The position numbers were made by a program, and so were the translations under genes. Positions 17,180 through 26,227 of a stretch of 64,000 bases of DNA are shown here, piece by piece (position 1 is the first letter of the stretch; every line of letters begins with the position of its first letter). The DNA is taken from positions 1-64,000 of the forward strand of contig JACXUM010000005.1 of NCBI GenBank assembly GCA_014763895.1, given 5' to 3'. This DNA comes from Campylobacterales bacterium. GTDB lineage: Bacteria > Campylobacterota > Campylobacteria > Campylobacterales > Sulfurovaceae. The notes under the pieces are model-generated. The model was not told where the DNA came from, searched no databases, and saw only the letters and a list, made by a program, of their open reading frames with translations.

Positions 17180-17605
17180 TTACGCTCCTTTATTGATTTG
17201 TGCAGTGTGTGGATGCTCAGAACCGGCATACACTTTAAGTTTTTTTAACATAGCTCTACCAAGAGTAGTCTTTGGAAGCATACCTCTTACAGCAAGCTTA
17301 TAAAGCTTCTCAGTGTGATTTTCCAACATATCAGAAAGTTTTTTACTTTTTGTAGAACCAAAATATCCACTGTGAGTAAAATACTCTTTATCTTGCAATT
17401 TCACACCTGTGAATTGTGCTTTTTCGGCATTGATGATCACTACATAATCTCCGCAATCTACGTTTGGTGTAAATGAAGGCTTATGTTTTCCTCTAAGCAA
17501 TGTTGCAACTTCTGTTAGGATACGACCGAAAGTTTTACCTTCTGCATCGATCAAAACCCAGTCACGCTGTACTTCATGAGGTTTTACGACTTTTGTCATT
17601 TTCAT
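17180..17605 (-). CDS. rplM: 50S ribosomal protein L13
   Basis: A 141-residue L13 with [45 protein letters not shown] and [28 protein letters not shown], all family hallmarks. It leads the rplM-rpsI operon. The ribosome site AAGGAAATCC precedes the ATG and a TACAAT box lies further upstream in the 80-bp leader region. Confidence 0.98.
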   Translation of the reverse strand: MKMTKVVKPHEVQRDWVLIDAEGKTFGRILTEVATLLRGKHKPSFTPNVDCGDYVVIINAEKAQFTGVKLQDKEYFTHSGYFGSTKSKKLSDMLENHTEKLYKLAVRGMLPKTTLGRAMLKKLKVYAGSEHPHTAQINKGA

Positions 17606-17652
17606 GATGGATTTCCTTTAAAATTCTATAGAGTTCCCTCTTTTGTGAATGG

Positions 17653-17658
17653 GATTGT
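17653..17658 (-). promoter_or_regulatory. Candidate -10 box of rplM-rpsI
   Basis: On the minus strand TACAAT preceded by TATGTGGG lies about 45 bp before the rplM start. The position is approximate to within a few bases; no clear -35. Confidence 0.3.
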
Positions 17659-17686
17659 ACCCACATAGTCTTAATATTTATTTAAA

Positions 17687-20440
17687 TTAAAATTTATTTA
17701 AGCTTAAAGTCTCGATTTCATTTTCCAACAGATAGATAATCATCCCTTTTGTCGGTTTATGGGTGATCCCTTGGATCGATTTTTGATAATAGGCAACCTG
17801 ATTTTGGTGTTTTTGTGACTGTTTTTTCGAACTTTTATAATCAATAACCAGATACTCATTTTCATATTCCAAAAGAAGATCGACCTGTTTAAGCTCTCCG
17901 TCAAATCCAAGAGATAATTCCTTCATTACTTTTGCATTTGCCAACAGATCTTTGAATGGATGATGTTTGATCAAACGTTCAATACGACCTTGTATCTGTT
18001 CCATATTTTCAAGTGACAAATGTCTACCGAAACGATTCCGCACTGCGGTCATGGAAGCGGGGATGCTCTCTTTTTCAAAGCTCTCCAGCATCTCCAGCCC
18101 ATAATGCAATGCCTTGCCAAAAAGCAGTGCTTCATAATCCTTTTCTTCTTCATCTTCCCTTTTTATCATCTCTTGAATGCCATAGTTCGAAATAGTGATA
18201 CAAGCTGCCAACTGCTCTTTAACACTGCTCTTTATACTGTGATTTTCTCTTGGCTTACTTCCCAAGCTGCCTATTTGCATAGGTACCAAACCGATCTCAT
18301 CGAAATTCGACCCTTTAGGCTTTTTCACAACGATCATCCCTTCAGCAGCCCTGGTCAATGCAACATAAAGGACATTTTTTCGGTCTTTGCTTTGGGAAAA
18401 ACGTCTTTTTTCTACCATTGCAGCATAATCGGCATCAAAATTCTCCCTTCCTTGCATACGATACAATATCCGGTCGATATAGAGATCGTCATTATATTCA
18501 TACATGAGTACGCTCTTGTCATTGTTTGGCTGTGTTACTTTGTCCATGACGATTACATATTCAAACTCCAACCCTTTGGATCCGTGTACCGTCATGATCT
18601 TGGCCCCGTGTATAGAGTGGGAGGCTACCGGGATGGAGGAGGCAGTAAATTCTTCCAAGAATTCAGGAATACTGGAAAAATGTGATGCAAACTCGAGCAG
18701 TTTCAAAATGTTTTTATCTTCATCAAAATAACCAAATTCCCTGATAAGCCTGTCTAAAACAACGATCGGTTCCATCGTTGGTTCAAACCATAACGTTTCT
18801 ATCTGATCCAACGATTTGCCAACCCTTAGAAGCAATGGCTGAGCATCAATAGCCTCTCCATAAAAAAGATAGCCAAGCATTGCACTTAAGGCTGCGATCT
18901 TTGGTAGGTTTTTCAATGAACTGGAGGTTTGCAGCAAGGTGTGTATCCCTTCATCCATACAGGCTTCCTGAAGAGCAACCCCGTCTTTATTGGTGCTGAC
19001 CAAGAAAGCGATATCATCAACATCGATACCCAAACTGATCAATCGTTTTGCCTGAGCAACCGCCTCATCGACCAATGTTTCCGACTCGATAACCTCCACA
19101 TAACCCTTTGAGGCACCAGGTCTGCTTTTTTGCGGAGTATACCCTTCCATTTGCCCGGTAAACCATTGATTGACCTGTTCTACAATCAGTGCACTGCTGC
19201 GGTAATTGGTATCCATCGGTTCAATGGTCATGCCGTAATATGTTGCAACCTTATCAAAAAGTTCTTCAACCCCTCCACGGAAACGGTATAGCGACTGTTT
19301 CGTATCTCCTACATAAAAAAAACTTCTGCGTTCGTTTTGCCCCTTTCCTGCAAATATTTCATCGATCAAAGGTTTTAAGAGTAAAAACTGCAATGTCGAG
19401 GTATCCTGGAATTCATCCAAAAGCATATGATTGAATTTGCTGTCGATCTTGAAGTAAAAAAACTCTTTTGAAATGCTCTCATGAAGCAGTCGATAGGTAA
19501 AATAGCCAAGATCATCAAAGCTGAGTATATTGGAGCGTTTTGCATCCATAATGGTGGCATTTTTATAATAGTCATAGACTTGAAAAAGTGCTTCAAGAAT
19601 TCCAGCTTCTTTCGCTCGTATCCATTTTTTCAGCATATACTTGAGTTCTAGATAGACCTCCTCAATCACAGGATTTTTTTCCACGTATTTTTTGTAGTTT
19701 CTATGATCCAAAAGGCTCTCTTTTTCAAAAACCGTTTTGGTTACAAGTACTTTTGCAGATTGTGGTAAAAAATTATTGATCGCTGTGGCTGATGCTCCTG
19801 ATTCACTCACCAATGTATATAAACGTGCCCTGCAGCTGTCAATCTCCTCCTCAATCTTCCAAAGCGGATCATTTTTATAAACTGTATCCTTCAACAAAGG
19901 ATCAACACGGTAAAAATGATCCATCAGATCAAAGATCTTTTCAAAACGTTTGTCTTCGATATCGATCGATAGCCTGACCAAAGAAGATAGCAAGCCTTCT
20001 GTACGCAGCTCTTCTAAAAAATAATTTTCACGTTTGTCATTTTGCTTCTCTTTGGTTTTAAATCCCGGATCCAAACCCAGTTCAAGCGATGCGGAGCGCA
20101 ACACCGAAGCAAAAAAACTATCCAAAGTAACGATATAGCTGCTGCTTGAAAGAAACCGTTCCAAAACTTCGGGTTGTTTGGCTATCAATGCCTCTTTGCT
20201 TAGTCCGGTTTGAGCAGAAACCTCTTCCATAAAAGGATCATCCTTTTTTGTGCCAAGCAACCGAAGTGAGTTTAATACCCTTTGGCGCATTTCCGAAGCG
20301 GCTTTATTTGTAAACGTTGCGGCTAAGATAGACGAGGAGGATTCTCCCATAAAAAGCAGAGAAACATAACGTACAGAGAGTGCAAAGGTCTTTCCGCTTC
20401 CTGCACTGGCGGAGTATGCCAAAAAAGGTTTAAAGGTCAT
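17687..20440 (-). CDS. addA: AddA-like helicase-nuclease (RecB family)
   Basis: A 917-residue UvrD-type superfamily 1 helicase with a C-terminal nuclease; with its partner it processes double-strand DNA ends for recombination. Motifs in order: Walker A SASAGSGKTFAL near residue 10, Q-loop ATFTNKAASEMR, Walker B LLDEFQDTS, motif III GDTKQSLYRFRGG, motif V TVHGSKGLEFEYVIV, motif VI VALTRAAEGM and the RecB nuclease core VIDYKSSKKQ near the C-terminus, with Q-x-x-x-Y (QVAYYQ). It overlaps the upstream addB by 4 bp (ATGA). Length is shorter than Bacillus AddA, normal for Campylobacterota. Confidence 0.9.
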   Translation of the reverse strand: MTFKPFLAYSASAGSGKTFALSVRYVSLLFMGESSSSILAATFTNKAASEMRQRVLNSLRLLGTKKDDPFMEEVSAQTGLSKEALIAKQPEVLERFLSSSSYIVTLDSFFASVLRSASLELGLDPGFKTKEKQNDKRENYFLEELRTEGLLSSLVRLSIDIEDKRFEKIFDLMDHFYRVDPLLKDTVYKNDPLWKIEEEIDSCRARLYTLVSESGASATAINNFLPQSAKVLVTKTVFEKESLLDHRNYKKYVEKNPVIEEVYLELKYMLKKWIRAKEAGILEALFQVYDYYKNATIMDAKRSNILSFDDLGYFTYRLLHESISKEFFYFKIDSKFNHMLLDEFQDTSTLQFLLLKPLIDEIFAGKGQNERRSFFYVGDTKQSLYRFRGGVEELFDKVATYYGMTIEPMDTNYRSSALIVEQVNQWFTGQMEGYTPQKSRPGASKGYVEVIESETLVDEAVAQAKRLISLGIDVDDIAFLVSTNKDGVALQEACMDEGIHTLLQTSSSLKNLPKIAALSAMLGYLFYGEAIDAQPLLLRVGKSLDQIETLWFEPTMEPIVVLDRLIREFGYFDEDKNILKLLEFASHFSSIPEFLEEFTASSIPVASHSIHGAKIMTVHGSKGLEFEYVIVMDKVTQPNNDKSVLMYEYNDDLYIDRILYRMQGRENFDADYAAMVEKRRFSQSKDRKNVLYVALTRAAEGMIVVKKPKGSNFDEIGLVPMQIGSLGSKPRENHSIKSSVKEQLAACITISNYGIQEMIKREDEEEKDYEALLFGKALHYGLEMLESFEKESIPASMTAVRNRFGRHLSLENMEQIQGRIERLIKHHPFKDLLANAKVMKELSLGFDGELKQVDLLLEYENEYLVIDYKSSKKQSQKHQNQVAYYQKSIQGITHKPTKGMIIYLLENEIETLSLNKF

Positions 20441-22803
20441 AGATACTCTCCTCGTTCACACATCAGGGCAAATTCGCAGTACTTGCAGAGTTGATAATCT
20501 TCACATTTTTCTGCAATAAAACTTTTGGTCTGTTTGAGTTCGACAAGACGTTCACCCAGAAGTTCATTTTTTTCTTCCAAAGCCGTGATTACCTCAAGCC
20601 TGCCCTCTTCAAATAACTTTACAAATGCCAAACTCAAATTTGGATATTGGGAAGAGAGCAGATGATCATAAATACTCATCTGAAAATCGGTCAGTTTTTC
20701 AAGATTTTTGGTACGGTTTGCCTCTTGTGTCGATCCGCTTTTATAATCAAGTATGAGCGTATGGGTATCATTTTGATCGATTCGGTCGATTCGCCCGGTA
20801 AAACGCAGACCGCCTATCTCACCGTTTACGTCCAATTCTCTTGCCACCACTTTCCATCCGGCGTTAAAATGCTCTATCTGTGAAGCGATAAAACCTTTGA
20901 GCTTCTCTTGGTACAAGAGTTTTCGATAACTGTTTTTGGCTGTCTTGTCGGACAACATTTCATCCAATAATCTATCGATATGTTTACGCATATCAAGATC
21001 AGAATCATAATACTCCACATCCGCGTATAAACGTTCAAACAAACTGTGCAAAAATGCCCCTTCATTAAACTCCTCTTCTTCTTTGGCCCTTATTTTCTTG
21101 ATATAGCGATAATAAAATTTTCGTTTGCATTCAAGATAGGTTTTGAGTCTTGAAGCTGACCAGGTAAATACGGTGGCGTCAAAGTATTCTAAGACAGGAT
21201 CTTCCAATGTAATGATCTGAGATTTCTCATCATAAAGAAGATCAAATTGTCCCTGTTTTACTTCACCATCATCCAATCCCAACTCATAAAGGAACTTTGA
21301 TGGGAGCCTGTTCTCTGCCACACTATAAAGTATCACTGAATGTTTGGCTTGCTCGAGCAGCCGTTTATAATACTGTTTCTGCAATGCTTCACGATCATAC
21401 TTGGTCGGAAGACCTGCATAGGCCCTGACTGAAGAATTCAAGAACTGATCCTTGCTGGAAGTTGCCGGTACAATCCCCTCATTAAAATCCAAGATCACTA
21501 CCCCGTCAAAAGCAACACCTCTGGTCTCCAAAACACCCATGACCGTAACCTTGCCGCCACCGACATCATCGATCTTCAACGCATCAAGTGTTTGTAACCA
21601 TAGGTATAACCACTCTTTGATATTCAAATAGTAGTGGACAAAAATTTTTTTCATCAAAAGATAACATTCATAAACTTTTTCTGTCTCATTCTCTATTTGC
21701 TGTTTGTTTTCTATACTTTCTAAAGAAAAATCCAACATACCGATCTCATCCATTCGGATAAAAAAGTCATCGATAGTGATTTTCTCTTTGAGTTCAATGC
21801 CATGAATATTTTCGAGATTAATACCGTATCGTTCAAGAAGATACCGCGACTCCGGTTCAAAATTCTGCCAATAAGACAAAAGTGCAAAAAGCTTTTTATA
21901 GGTTTTGCCTTTATTGTAATCATACCCCATGGCAAAGTTCAGATTGTGATACCTATCATAAAGAGCGATACTCTCCTTAAATTCCTCATCCGGCAAGATT
22001 AATGCGATTTTTTCGGGAGCAATGCCCGAACGGACCATCTCTTCTATTTTAAAAAAGGCATGTGCTATCTGTTCATGCTTCTCTTCTGTTGAAATTACCT
22101 CTGTTTCGATCTTTGACAATGAAGGAAGAGTACAAAGCACTGTTTTGGTGGTAAAATCGATACTGACATGTGAATGAGTTGGCAAAGAGACGCCGTATGC
22201 TTTAAAACGTTCCTGCATTTTGAGATTAAATAGACCGGTCGTATAGTGAATGACCGTTTGTGTGTACTGTGATATCTTATCGATCAATTCGAATTCAAAA
22301 CGGCTCAGATACCCTTCAAGAAAAATTTCAATACGATCATATTCCTGAACAAAACCGGTATTGATTTGATAGATGGCCGGGATGAACATTTTATCGGTCA
22401 AACCTTTTGCTTCCAGCAACATATGATAATTTTGCAAAAGTCTCTTAAGGATCTCAAGATGCCTATCAAACTCTGCATAGGCATCAGCTGCAGCCAACGT
22501 ATCAAAATCTACATGTTCAGCAGCGAGTTCTTCAAAAAACTTAAAAATCGCATCACTTTTAGTAAAAAATCGAACAAGGTCCAAGTCCAGCTTTAATGCC
22601 TGAAATCCTTCAAATGATGCGGCTTCTTTTAATAGTAAAATTCTCTCTATCGGGTCGACAAGAGCCTTATTTTCCATCAAAATGGCACGATTTTCAAATT
22701 CATCCATACGCATCAAGGTAGGCAAGAAACCGATAACCCCCCTAAACTGTGCAGTGATGTTCCTTAGTGCTCTAGAAGTTGGATAAATGTGAAGTTGTTT
22801 CAT
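20437..22803 (-). CDS. addB: AddB-like nuclease subunit
   Basis: A 788-residue partner of AddA. The central region has VTVMGVLETRGVAFDGVVILDFNEG, an inactive helicase-like motif typical of AddB. The C-terminal nuclease shows YLECKRKFYYRY, GAFLHSLFERL and LILDYKSGST with QMSIYDH; a Cys-rich end (CEDYQLCKYCEFALMC) together with the Cys in YLECKR forms the Fe-S staple of AddB nucleases. No clean Walker A is seen near the N-terminus. It is divergent in sequence from other clades, as usual. The ATG has no clear Shine-Dalgarno. Confidence 0.85.
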   Translation of the reverse strand: MKQLHIYPTSRALRNITAQFRGVIGFLPTLMRMDEFENRAILMENKALVDPIERILLLKEAASFEGFQALKLDLDLVRFFTKSDAIFKFFEELAAEHVDFDTLAAADAYAEFDRHLEILKRLLQNYHMLLEAKGLTDKMFIPAIYQINTGFVQEYDRIEIFLEGYLSRFEFELIDKISQYTQTVIHYTTGLFNLKMQERFKAYGVSLPTHSHVSIDFTTKTVLCTLPSLSKIETEVISTEEKHEQIAHAFFKIEEMVRSGIAPEKIALILPDEEFKESIALYDRYHNLNFAMGYDYNKGKTYKKLFALLSYWQNFEPESRYLLERYGINLENIHGIELKEKITIDDFFIRMDEIGMLDFSLESIENKQQIENETEKVYECYLLMKKIFVHYYLNIKEWLYLWLQTLDALKIDDVGGGKVTVMGVLETRGVAFDGVVILDFNEGIVPATSSKDQFLNSSVRAYAGLPTKYDREALQKQYYKRLLEQAKHSVILYSVAENRLPSKFLYELGLDDGEVKQGQFDLLYDEKSQIITLEDPVLEYFDATVFTWSASRLKTYLECKRKFYYRYIKKIRAKEEEEFNEGAFLHSLFERLYADVEYYDSDLDMRKHIDRLLDEMLSDKTAKNSYRKLLYQEKLKGFIASQIEHFNAGWKVVARELDVNGEIGGLRFTGRIDRIDQNDTHTLILDYKSGSTQEANRTKNLEKLTDFQMSIYDHLLSSQYPNLSLAFVKLFEEGRLEVITALEEKNELLGERLVELKQTKSFIAEKCEDYQLCKYCEFALMCERGEYL

Positions 22804-22931
22804 ACGAAGAAGTATAGCATAGTGTAAAAAACGAGGGGCTAAAAATTGTCAGATTGACATTTAGTTATGTGTACAGAGGAAGAATTTTCTTCGTCAAAGT
22901 GAAAAAAGTTCTTCTCGTCCGTACCATTATA
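22804..22931. other. Gap between the cco operon end and addB
   Basis: A TATAAT on the minus strand (about 22924-22930) directly follows the fixH-like stop codon and could start addBA transcription. A palindrome GAAGAATTTTCTTC is present around 22884-22897. No gene is seen. Confidence 0.35.
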
Positions 22932-23480
22932 TCAAGGCTGAAGATATGCAGGGGTCTGTCTATATCCTATTTCAGCTCCGACTTTTGCTCTTAGTTCAAG
23001 CAGATATCTTCCCGGATTTGAAATATTGACATCCTTTACAAGATAGTAAGTTCCATTAAAGGAAATATGATCAAAAATATGATCATCTTCACGTGTATGC
23101 GGACGTGTCAGCAAAAAAGTCACGTTGGCATTCTGCACCATATTGCCGTTTTGATCAACGACCATATAATGAAACTCGTTTATTCCTTTCGAAAGCTTTA
23201 CAGAATCTGGTTGTTTAATGCTACTGTTGACATTGTCTTCTATTTTCATCGTTTCAACATCTACCAATTCGATCTTATAATGCTTGTCAAAGGCGATCTT
23301 TTTTTCCATAATCTCATTGATATTCATATCAGCGATTTGATATTTCAGCATAAAATCGTTCGATTCCTGCACCGGTACAGAGATGGAAGACTTCACCGTC
23401 CAATACCCTAAGATTACTGCAATCAGCAGGAAACCCAAGATCATATGAGGCCAATAGGTTTTTTTACCGTTGTCTGCCAT
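22932..23480 (-). CDS. ccoH: FixH/CcoH-like cbb3 oxidase assembly protein
   Basis: A 182-residue protein with one N-terminal membrane helix (WPHMILGFLLIAVILGYWTV) and a periplasmic beta-rich domain, the FixH arrangement. The P-HMILGFLL start and the C-terminal YLLELRA segment agree with FixH relatives. It is the last gene of the cco cluster; the ATG overlaps the TPM gene by 17 bp and follows AAGGA. Expected role is maturation or stability of cbb3 oxidase, possibly with the copper pump CcoI, which is not in this window. Confidence 0.75.
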   Translation of the reverse strand: MADNGKKTYWPHMILGFLLIAVILGYWTVKSSISVPVQESNDFMLKYQIADMNINEIMEKKIAFDKHYKIELVDVETMKIEDNVNSSIKQPDSVKLSKGINEFHYMVVDQNGNMVQNANVTFLLTRPHTREDDHIFDHISFNGTYYLVKDVNISNPGRYLLELRAKVGAEIGYRQTPAYLQP

Positions 23481-24069
23481 TTCTTATCCTTTTTACAATA
23501 GGTCTGATAAAGAACATCCATAACACCAAAAGTGCACCCGTAAACACTATGACTCTAAGTATATTGATCGCCACATGCGTATCATTTGGTATCGTTTTGG
23601 TCAATGTAATGTTTTTGGATTTTGCTATCTGGTCCGCAAGTTCAGAAAATCCTTGCACTATCCCAATGTTGAATTTGTCTTCGTCACTGTTGGCATCTTT
23701 GCTTGCTACGACATCGATCGCAGCACTTTTGACATCATCTTCATCATAAAGCGATCTGATATCATCTGATGATGGAATGATCCCGACGCGTTTATCATGC
23801 GGGGCAAATACAAAAACAACATACGGCTTGCTTAGATTGCTTTCAAAATTCTTCACATATTCAAAGATACTACTGCCTCTTGGAAGCGCATCATTGGTCG
23901 CTATAACATACTCATTGATGCCCGTTGTAACTTTCAGTTCGTCACCCATCTCTTCTACAAGCTGTGAAGCTTTAGGGTTCAATAAGTCATTTTTGAGAAT
24001 GTATGTCGCATTAAGAAGAAGTGGAAGCAACAAAGCAAGCAAGGTAACCCTTACTTGTGCTTTGTTCAT
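23464..24069 (-). CDS. TPM-domain membrane protein of the cco cluster
   Basis: A 201-residue protein: signal/anchor LLALLLPLLLNATYIL, a globular domain of about 130 residues containing VTTGINEYVIATNDALP and KPYVVFVFAPHDKRVGIIPS, which looks like a TPM (TLP18.3/Psb32/MOLO-1) domain, then a C-terminal helix VIVFTGALLVLWMFFI and a basic tail. TPM proteins often take part in complex assembly or repair. Location between small cco proteins and ccoH points to oxidase biogenesis, an inference. Confidence 0.7.
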   Translation of the reverse strand: MNKAQVRVTLLALLLPLLLNATYILKNDLLNPKASQLVEEMGDELKVTTGINEYVIATNDALPRGSSIFEYVKNFESNLSKPYVVFVFAPHDKRVGIIPSSDDIRSLYDEDDVKSAAIDVVASKDANSDEDKFNIGIVQGFSELADQIAKSKNITLTKTIPNDTHVAINILRVIVFTGALLVLWMFFIRPIVKRIRNGRQR

Positions 24070-24072
24070 CGA

Positions 24073-24174
24073 TTATCCTACAAACAGGTGGTTTGGTGTA
24101 AGAACAGCATATGCCGTATAGACCGCTGTTACAACCATTCCCCACGCAAGTACTTTATCCATAATTTTAATCAT
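24073..24174 (-). CDS. 33-residue membrane protein in the cco operon
   Basis: A 34-codon frame from ATG 24174 to TAA 24073-24075 encodes MIKIMDKVLAWGMVVTAVYT and a further YAVLTPNHLFVG, i.e. a single short transmembrane helix. AAAAGGAT upstream gives a good ribosome site. It sits between the DUF4006 gene and the TPM gene in a tight operon. Its size and helix resemble accessory peptides of cytochrome oxidases (CcoQ/CcoM-type), but I recognise no named family. Confidence 0.7.
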   Translation of the reverse strand: MIKIMDKVLAWGMVVTAVYTAYAVLTPNHLFVG

Positions 24175-24194
24175 TGTTTATCCTTTTACAGTGA

Positions 24195-24425
24195 TTATTG
24201 AGCATCTTTAAATGCATGCTGTGCATTGTCTTTGCTGATCTGCTTCACATTGTCCAAGCTTCCAGTAATAGGAGTCGGATCATAATAGTGAGCCGATGAA
24301 CCCTGCTGAACTTTGATACCCCAGACTGTCAAGAAGACAAGAATGCTAAGCAAAAGTACAGTTGCGATCAGCATCCCTGCAACACCGTTAATACCAAATA
24401 CGTTTCTACTTGTATTATCCGCCAT
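24195..24425 (-). CDS. DUF4006 family membrane protein
   Basis: A 76-residue protein with one helix (GVAGMLIATVLLLSILVFLTVWGI) and the sequence NVFGINGVAGML characteristic of DUF4006, a family I associate with cbb3 oxidase operons of Campylobacterota. The periplasmic tail contains SSAHYYDPTPI. It lies 10 bp after ccoP and likely acts in cbb3 oxidase assembly or stability; no experiment supports a definite role that I can cite. Confidence 0.8.
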   Translation of the reverse strand: MADNTSRNVFGINGVAGMLIATVLLLSILVFLTVWGIKVQQGSSAHYYDPTPITGSLDNVKQISKDNAQHAFKDAQ

Positions 24426-24435
24426 TATTCACTCC

Positions 24436-25326
24436 TTAGTTAGCTGATAGTGACTGAATATATACAGCCAACGCTTTTTGCTGAACCGGTGTCAACATTG
24501 TTTTAAATGAAGGCATTTTACCGATCTGGCCTTTTTTACCATGTTCAAGAGTATGAGAAACAACCGCTTCATCATAGACTGCAAGATTTGGTGCCATACC
24601 GCTATTACCTTGTCCATCAGCTCCGTGACAGCTTGAACATACTGCAAATGCCGCAGGCTGCTCGCCTTTCATACCACCTGCAACATACTCTGCGATCGCT
24701 TCAGCATCCGCGCCTTGTGCCATCATTGGAGGCATTGCACCCATTGGATAACCCAATTGGTTTGAACCGTTTTGGATCGCATAAAGTACTTGCTCTTTGC
24801 TCATTCTGCTACCGAAATCCTGAGCTTTACCGGAAAGTCCGTCGCCTGTTTCACCGTGACATGGAGCACACTGTACCAAGAATACAGACTCACCCATTTG
24901 CTGAAGTGTTGCTTCATCTGCATTTTTATGTGTCTCTTCGAACTTGGTATTGTAAGCCTTTACCTCTTCGTTCCACATACCGATCTGGCTGAATGCATTG
25001 ACTGGATATCCTGCGATAAAATACCACATTGCCCAAATCAATACTCCCAAAAATGAGTATGCCCAACCGCCAGGCAGTTCATTTTTATACTCACCGATAC
25101 CGTCCCAGTTCTCTTCAGTAAGCTCACCTTCCGCTCTGTCTGTTTTCATCTGGTTAACATATTTCGCAGACACACCAAAAGTCAAAGCTGCGATCGCAAC
25201 AGCGCCCAACATTGTAATCATGTTAATCGGATCGCTAAGATCGATATTCATTTGCTTAACAACGACCAATGTTGCAATGATCAGTACTGCTGCAAATGCC
25301 AATGCTTTTATCATTAAACTATTCAT
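24436..25326 (-). CDS. ccoP: cbb3 cytochrome c oxidase diheme subunit III
   Basis: A 296-residue diheme c subunit feeding electrons to CcoO/CcoN. Two heme sites, CAPCHGETGDG and CSSCHGADGQG, are seen in the C-terminal two-thirds, with M-P-x-M ligand regions (GAMPPMM, GKMPSF). N-terminal hydrophobic segments (ALAFAAVLIIATLVVV, ITMLGAVAIAALTFGV, WAYSFLGVLIWAMWYF) are more than the single anchor of many CcoP, i.e. the elongated form of this clade. The ATG overlaps the ccoQ stop and the ribosome site GGAGGGG is strong. Confidence 0.95.
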   Translation of the reverse strand: MNSLMIKALAFAAVLIIATLVVVKQMNIDLSDPINMITMLGAVAIAALTFGVSAKYVNQMKTDRAEGELTEENWDGIGEYKNELPGGWAYSFLGVLIWAMWYFIAGYPVNAFSQIGMWNEEVKAYNTKFEETHKNADEATLQQMGESVFLVQCAPCHGETGDGLSGKAQDFGSRMSKEQVLYAIQNGSNQLGYPMGAMPPMMAQGADAEAIAEYVAGGMKGEQPAAFAVCSSCHGADGQGNSGMAPNLAVYDEAVVSHTLEHGKKGQIGKMPSFKTMLTPVQQKALAVYIQSLSAN

Positions 25327-25541
25327 TTATTCCCCTCCGTTTTTTCTCTTTGGGTTTTCGGATTCTGTTCTATCGGCGCGCTGTCGATCTCATCATCGAG
25401 CGCCATATTGCCATATTTTTCATAATCCCTTTCACCCTTCTTTTCACTTCTATACAAGTGTATAATATACCCATATAGTATCACCACAAGGAAAATGGTC
25501 ATAAAGAAACTGGCATAGCCTTGAAGTTCTCTAATGTCCAT
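25323..25541 (-). CDS. ccoQ: cbb3 oxidase subunit CcoQ
   Basis: A 72-residue protein with one membrane helix (GYASFFMTIFLVVILYGYIIHLY) and a charged tail with YEKYGNMALDDE, the standard CcoQ/FixQ pattern. It lies between ccoO and ccoP, with 9 bp to ccoO and a 4-bp overlap with ccoP. Confidence 0.9.
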   Translation of the reverse strand: MDIRELQGYASFFMTIFLVVILYGYIIHLYRSEKKGERDYEKYGNMALDDEIDSAPIEQNPKTQREKTEGNK

Positions 25542-25550
25542 TTTCTCTCA

Positions 25551-26216
25551 CTACTTCAATCTGTTAAGATATGCGATTATAGCAACGATTTCAGGAATCT
25601 GACCGTTTGCTACAGCATCTTTGACATCTTGGTTTTTCATATCAGCAGCGATCGCTTTAGCCTCTTCAAGCGCAGCAGCTTTTGCTTCATCAAGTGTTCC
25701 CAATTTTACACCGTTTGGCGTATCATATGGCGTATCGAACACTGTTTTAACCGTTAGCGCTTCCGCATACGCTGTATCAATATCAGCGATATTTGTAAAC
25801 ATATGCTGATATGCCGGCATAATTGACTGTGGTACTACAGATTTCGGATCCCACATATGGTTTTCATGCCAGTCTGTTGTTCTGTAGTTACCTACACGGT
25901 GAAGGTCTGGACCTGTTCTTTTTGAACCCCAAAGGAATGGTCTGTCATAAGCATACTCACCTGATAGAGAATACTGGCCATATCTGTCAGTTTCTGCTTT
26001 AAACGGACGAATAAGCTGTGAATGACAGGCAATACAATGGTCTTTTTTATATACCTCTTTACCTGCAAGTTCAAGAACCGTATAAGGCTTTAGCCCTACT
26101 ACCGGTCTTGAAGCTTCTGCAAAGTTTGGCAGGATCTCAACGAGACCTGCAAATGCGATTACCAAGAAAACACCTACTGAGAATAGGAATGGATTTTTTT
26201 CTAACCAATGAAACAT
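25551..26216 (-). CDS. ccoO: cbb3 cytochrome c oxidase monoheme subunit II
   Basis: A 221-residue monoheme cytochrome c subunit. An N-terminal helix (FLFSVGVFLVIAFAGLVEI) is followed by heme motif CIACHSQLIRPF and WGSKRTGPDLHRVG, strongly diagnostic of CcoO/FixO. The axial Met lies in SIMPAYQHMF. Located 11 bp after ccoN with the usual order N-O-Q-P. Confidence 0.97.
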   Translation of the reverse strand: MFHWLEKNPFLFSVGVFLVIAFAGLVEILPNFAEASRPVVGLKPYTVLELAGKEVYKKDHCIACHSQLIRPFKAETDRYGQYSLSGEYAYDRPFLWGSKRTGPDLHRVGNYRTTDWHENHMWDPKSVVPQSIMPAYQHMFTNIADIDTAYAEALTVKTVFDTPYDTPNGVKLGTLDEAKAAALEEAKAIAADMKNQDVKDAVANGQIPEIVAIIAYLNRLK

Positions 26217-26227
26217 AACCTACCTCC

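Noticed and set aside
18020-18685. 221-codon plus-strand frame opposite addA
   Set aside because: Antisense shadow of helicase motifs; composition not protein-like.
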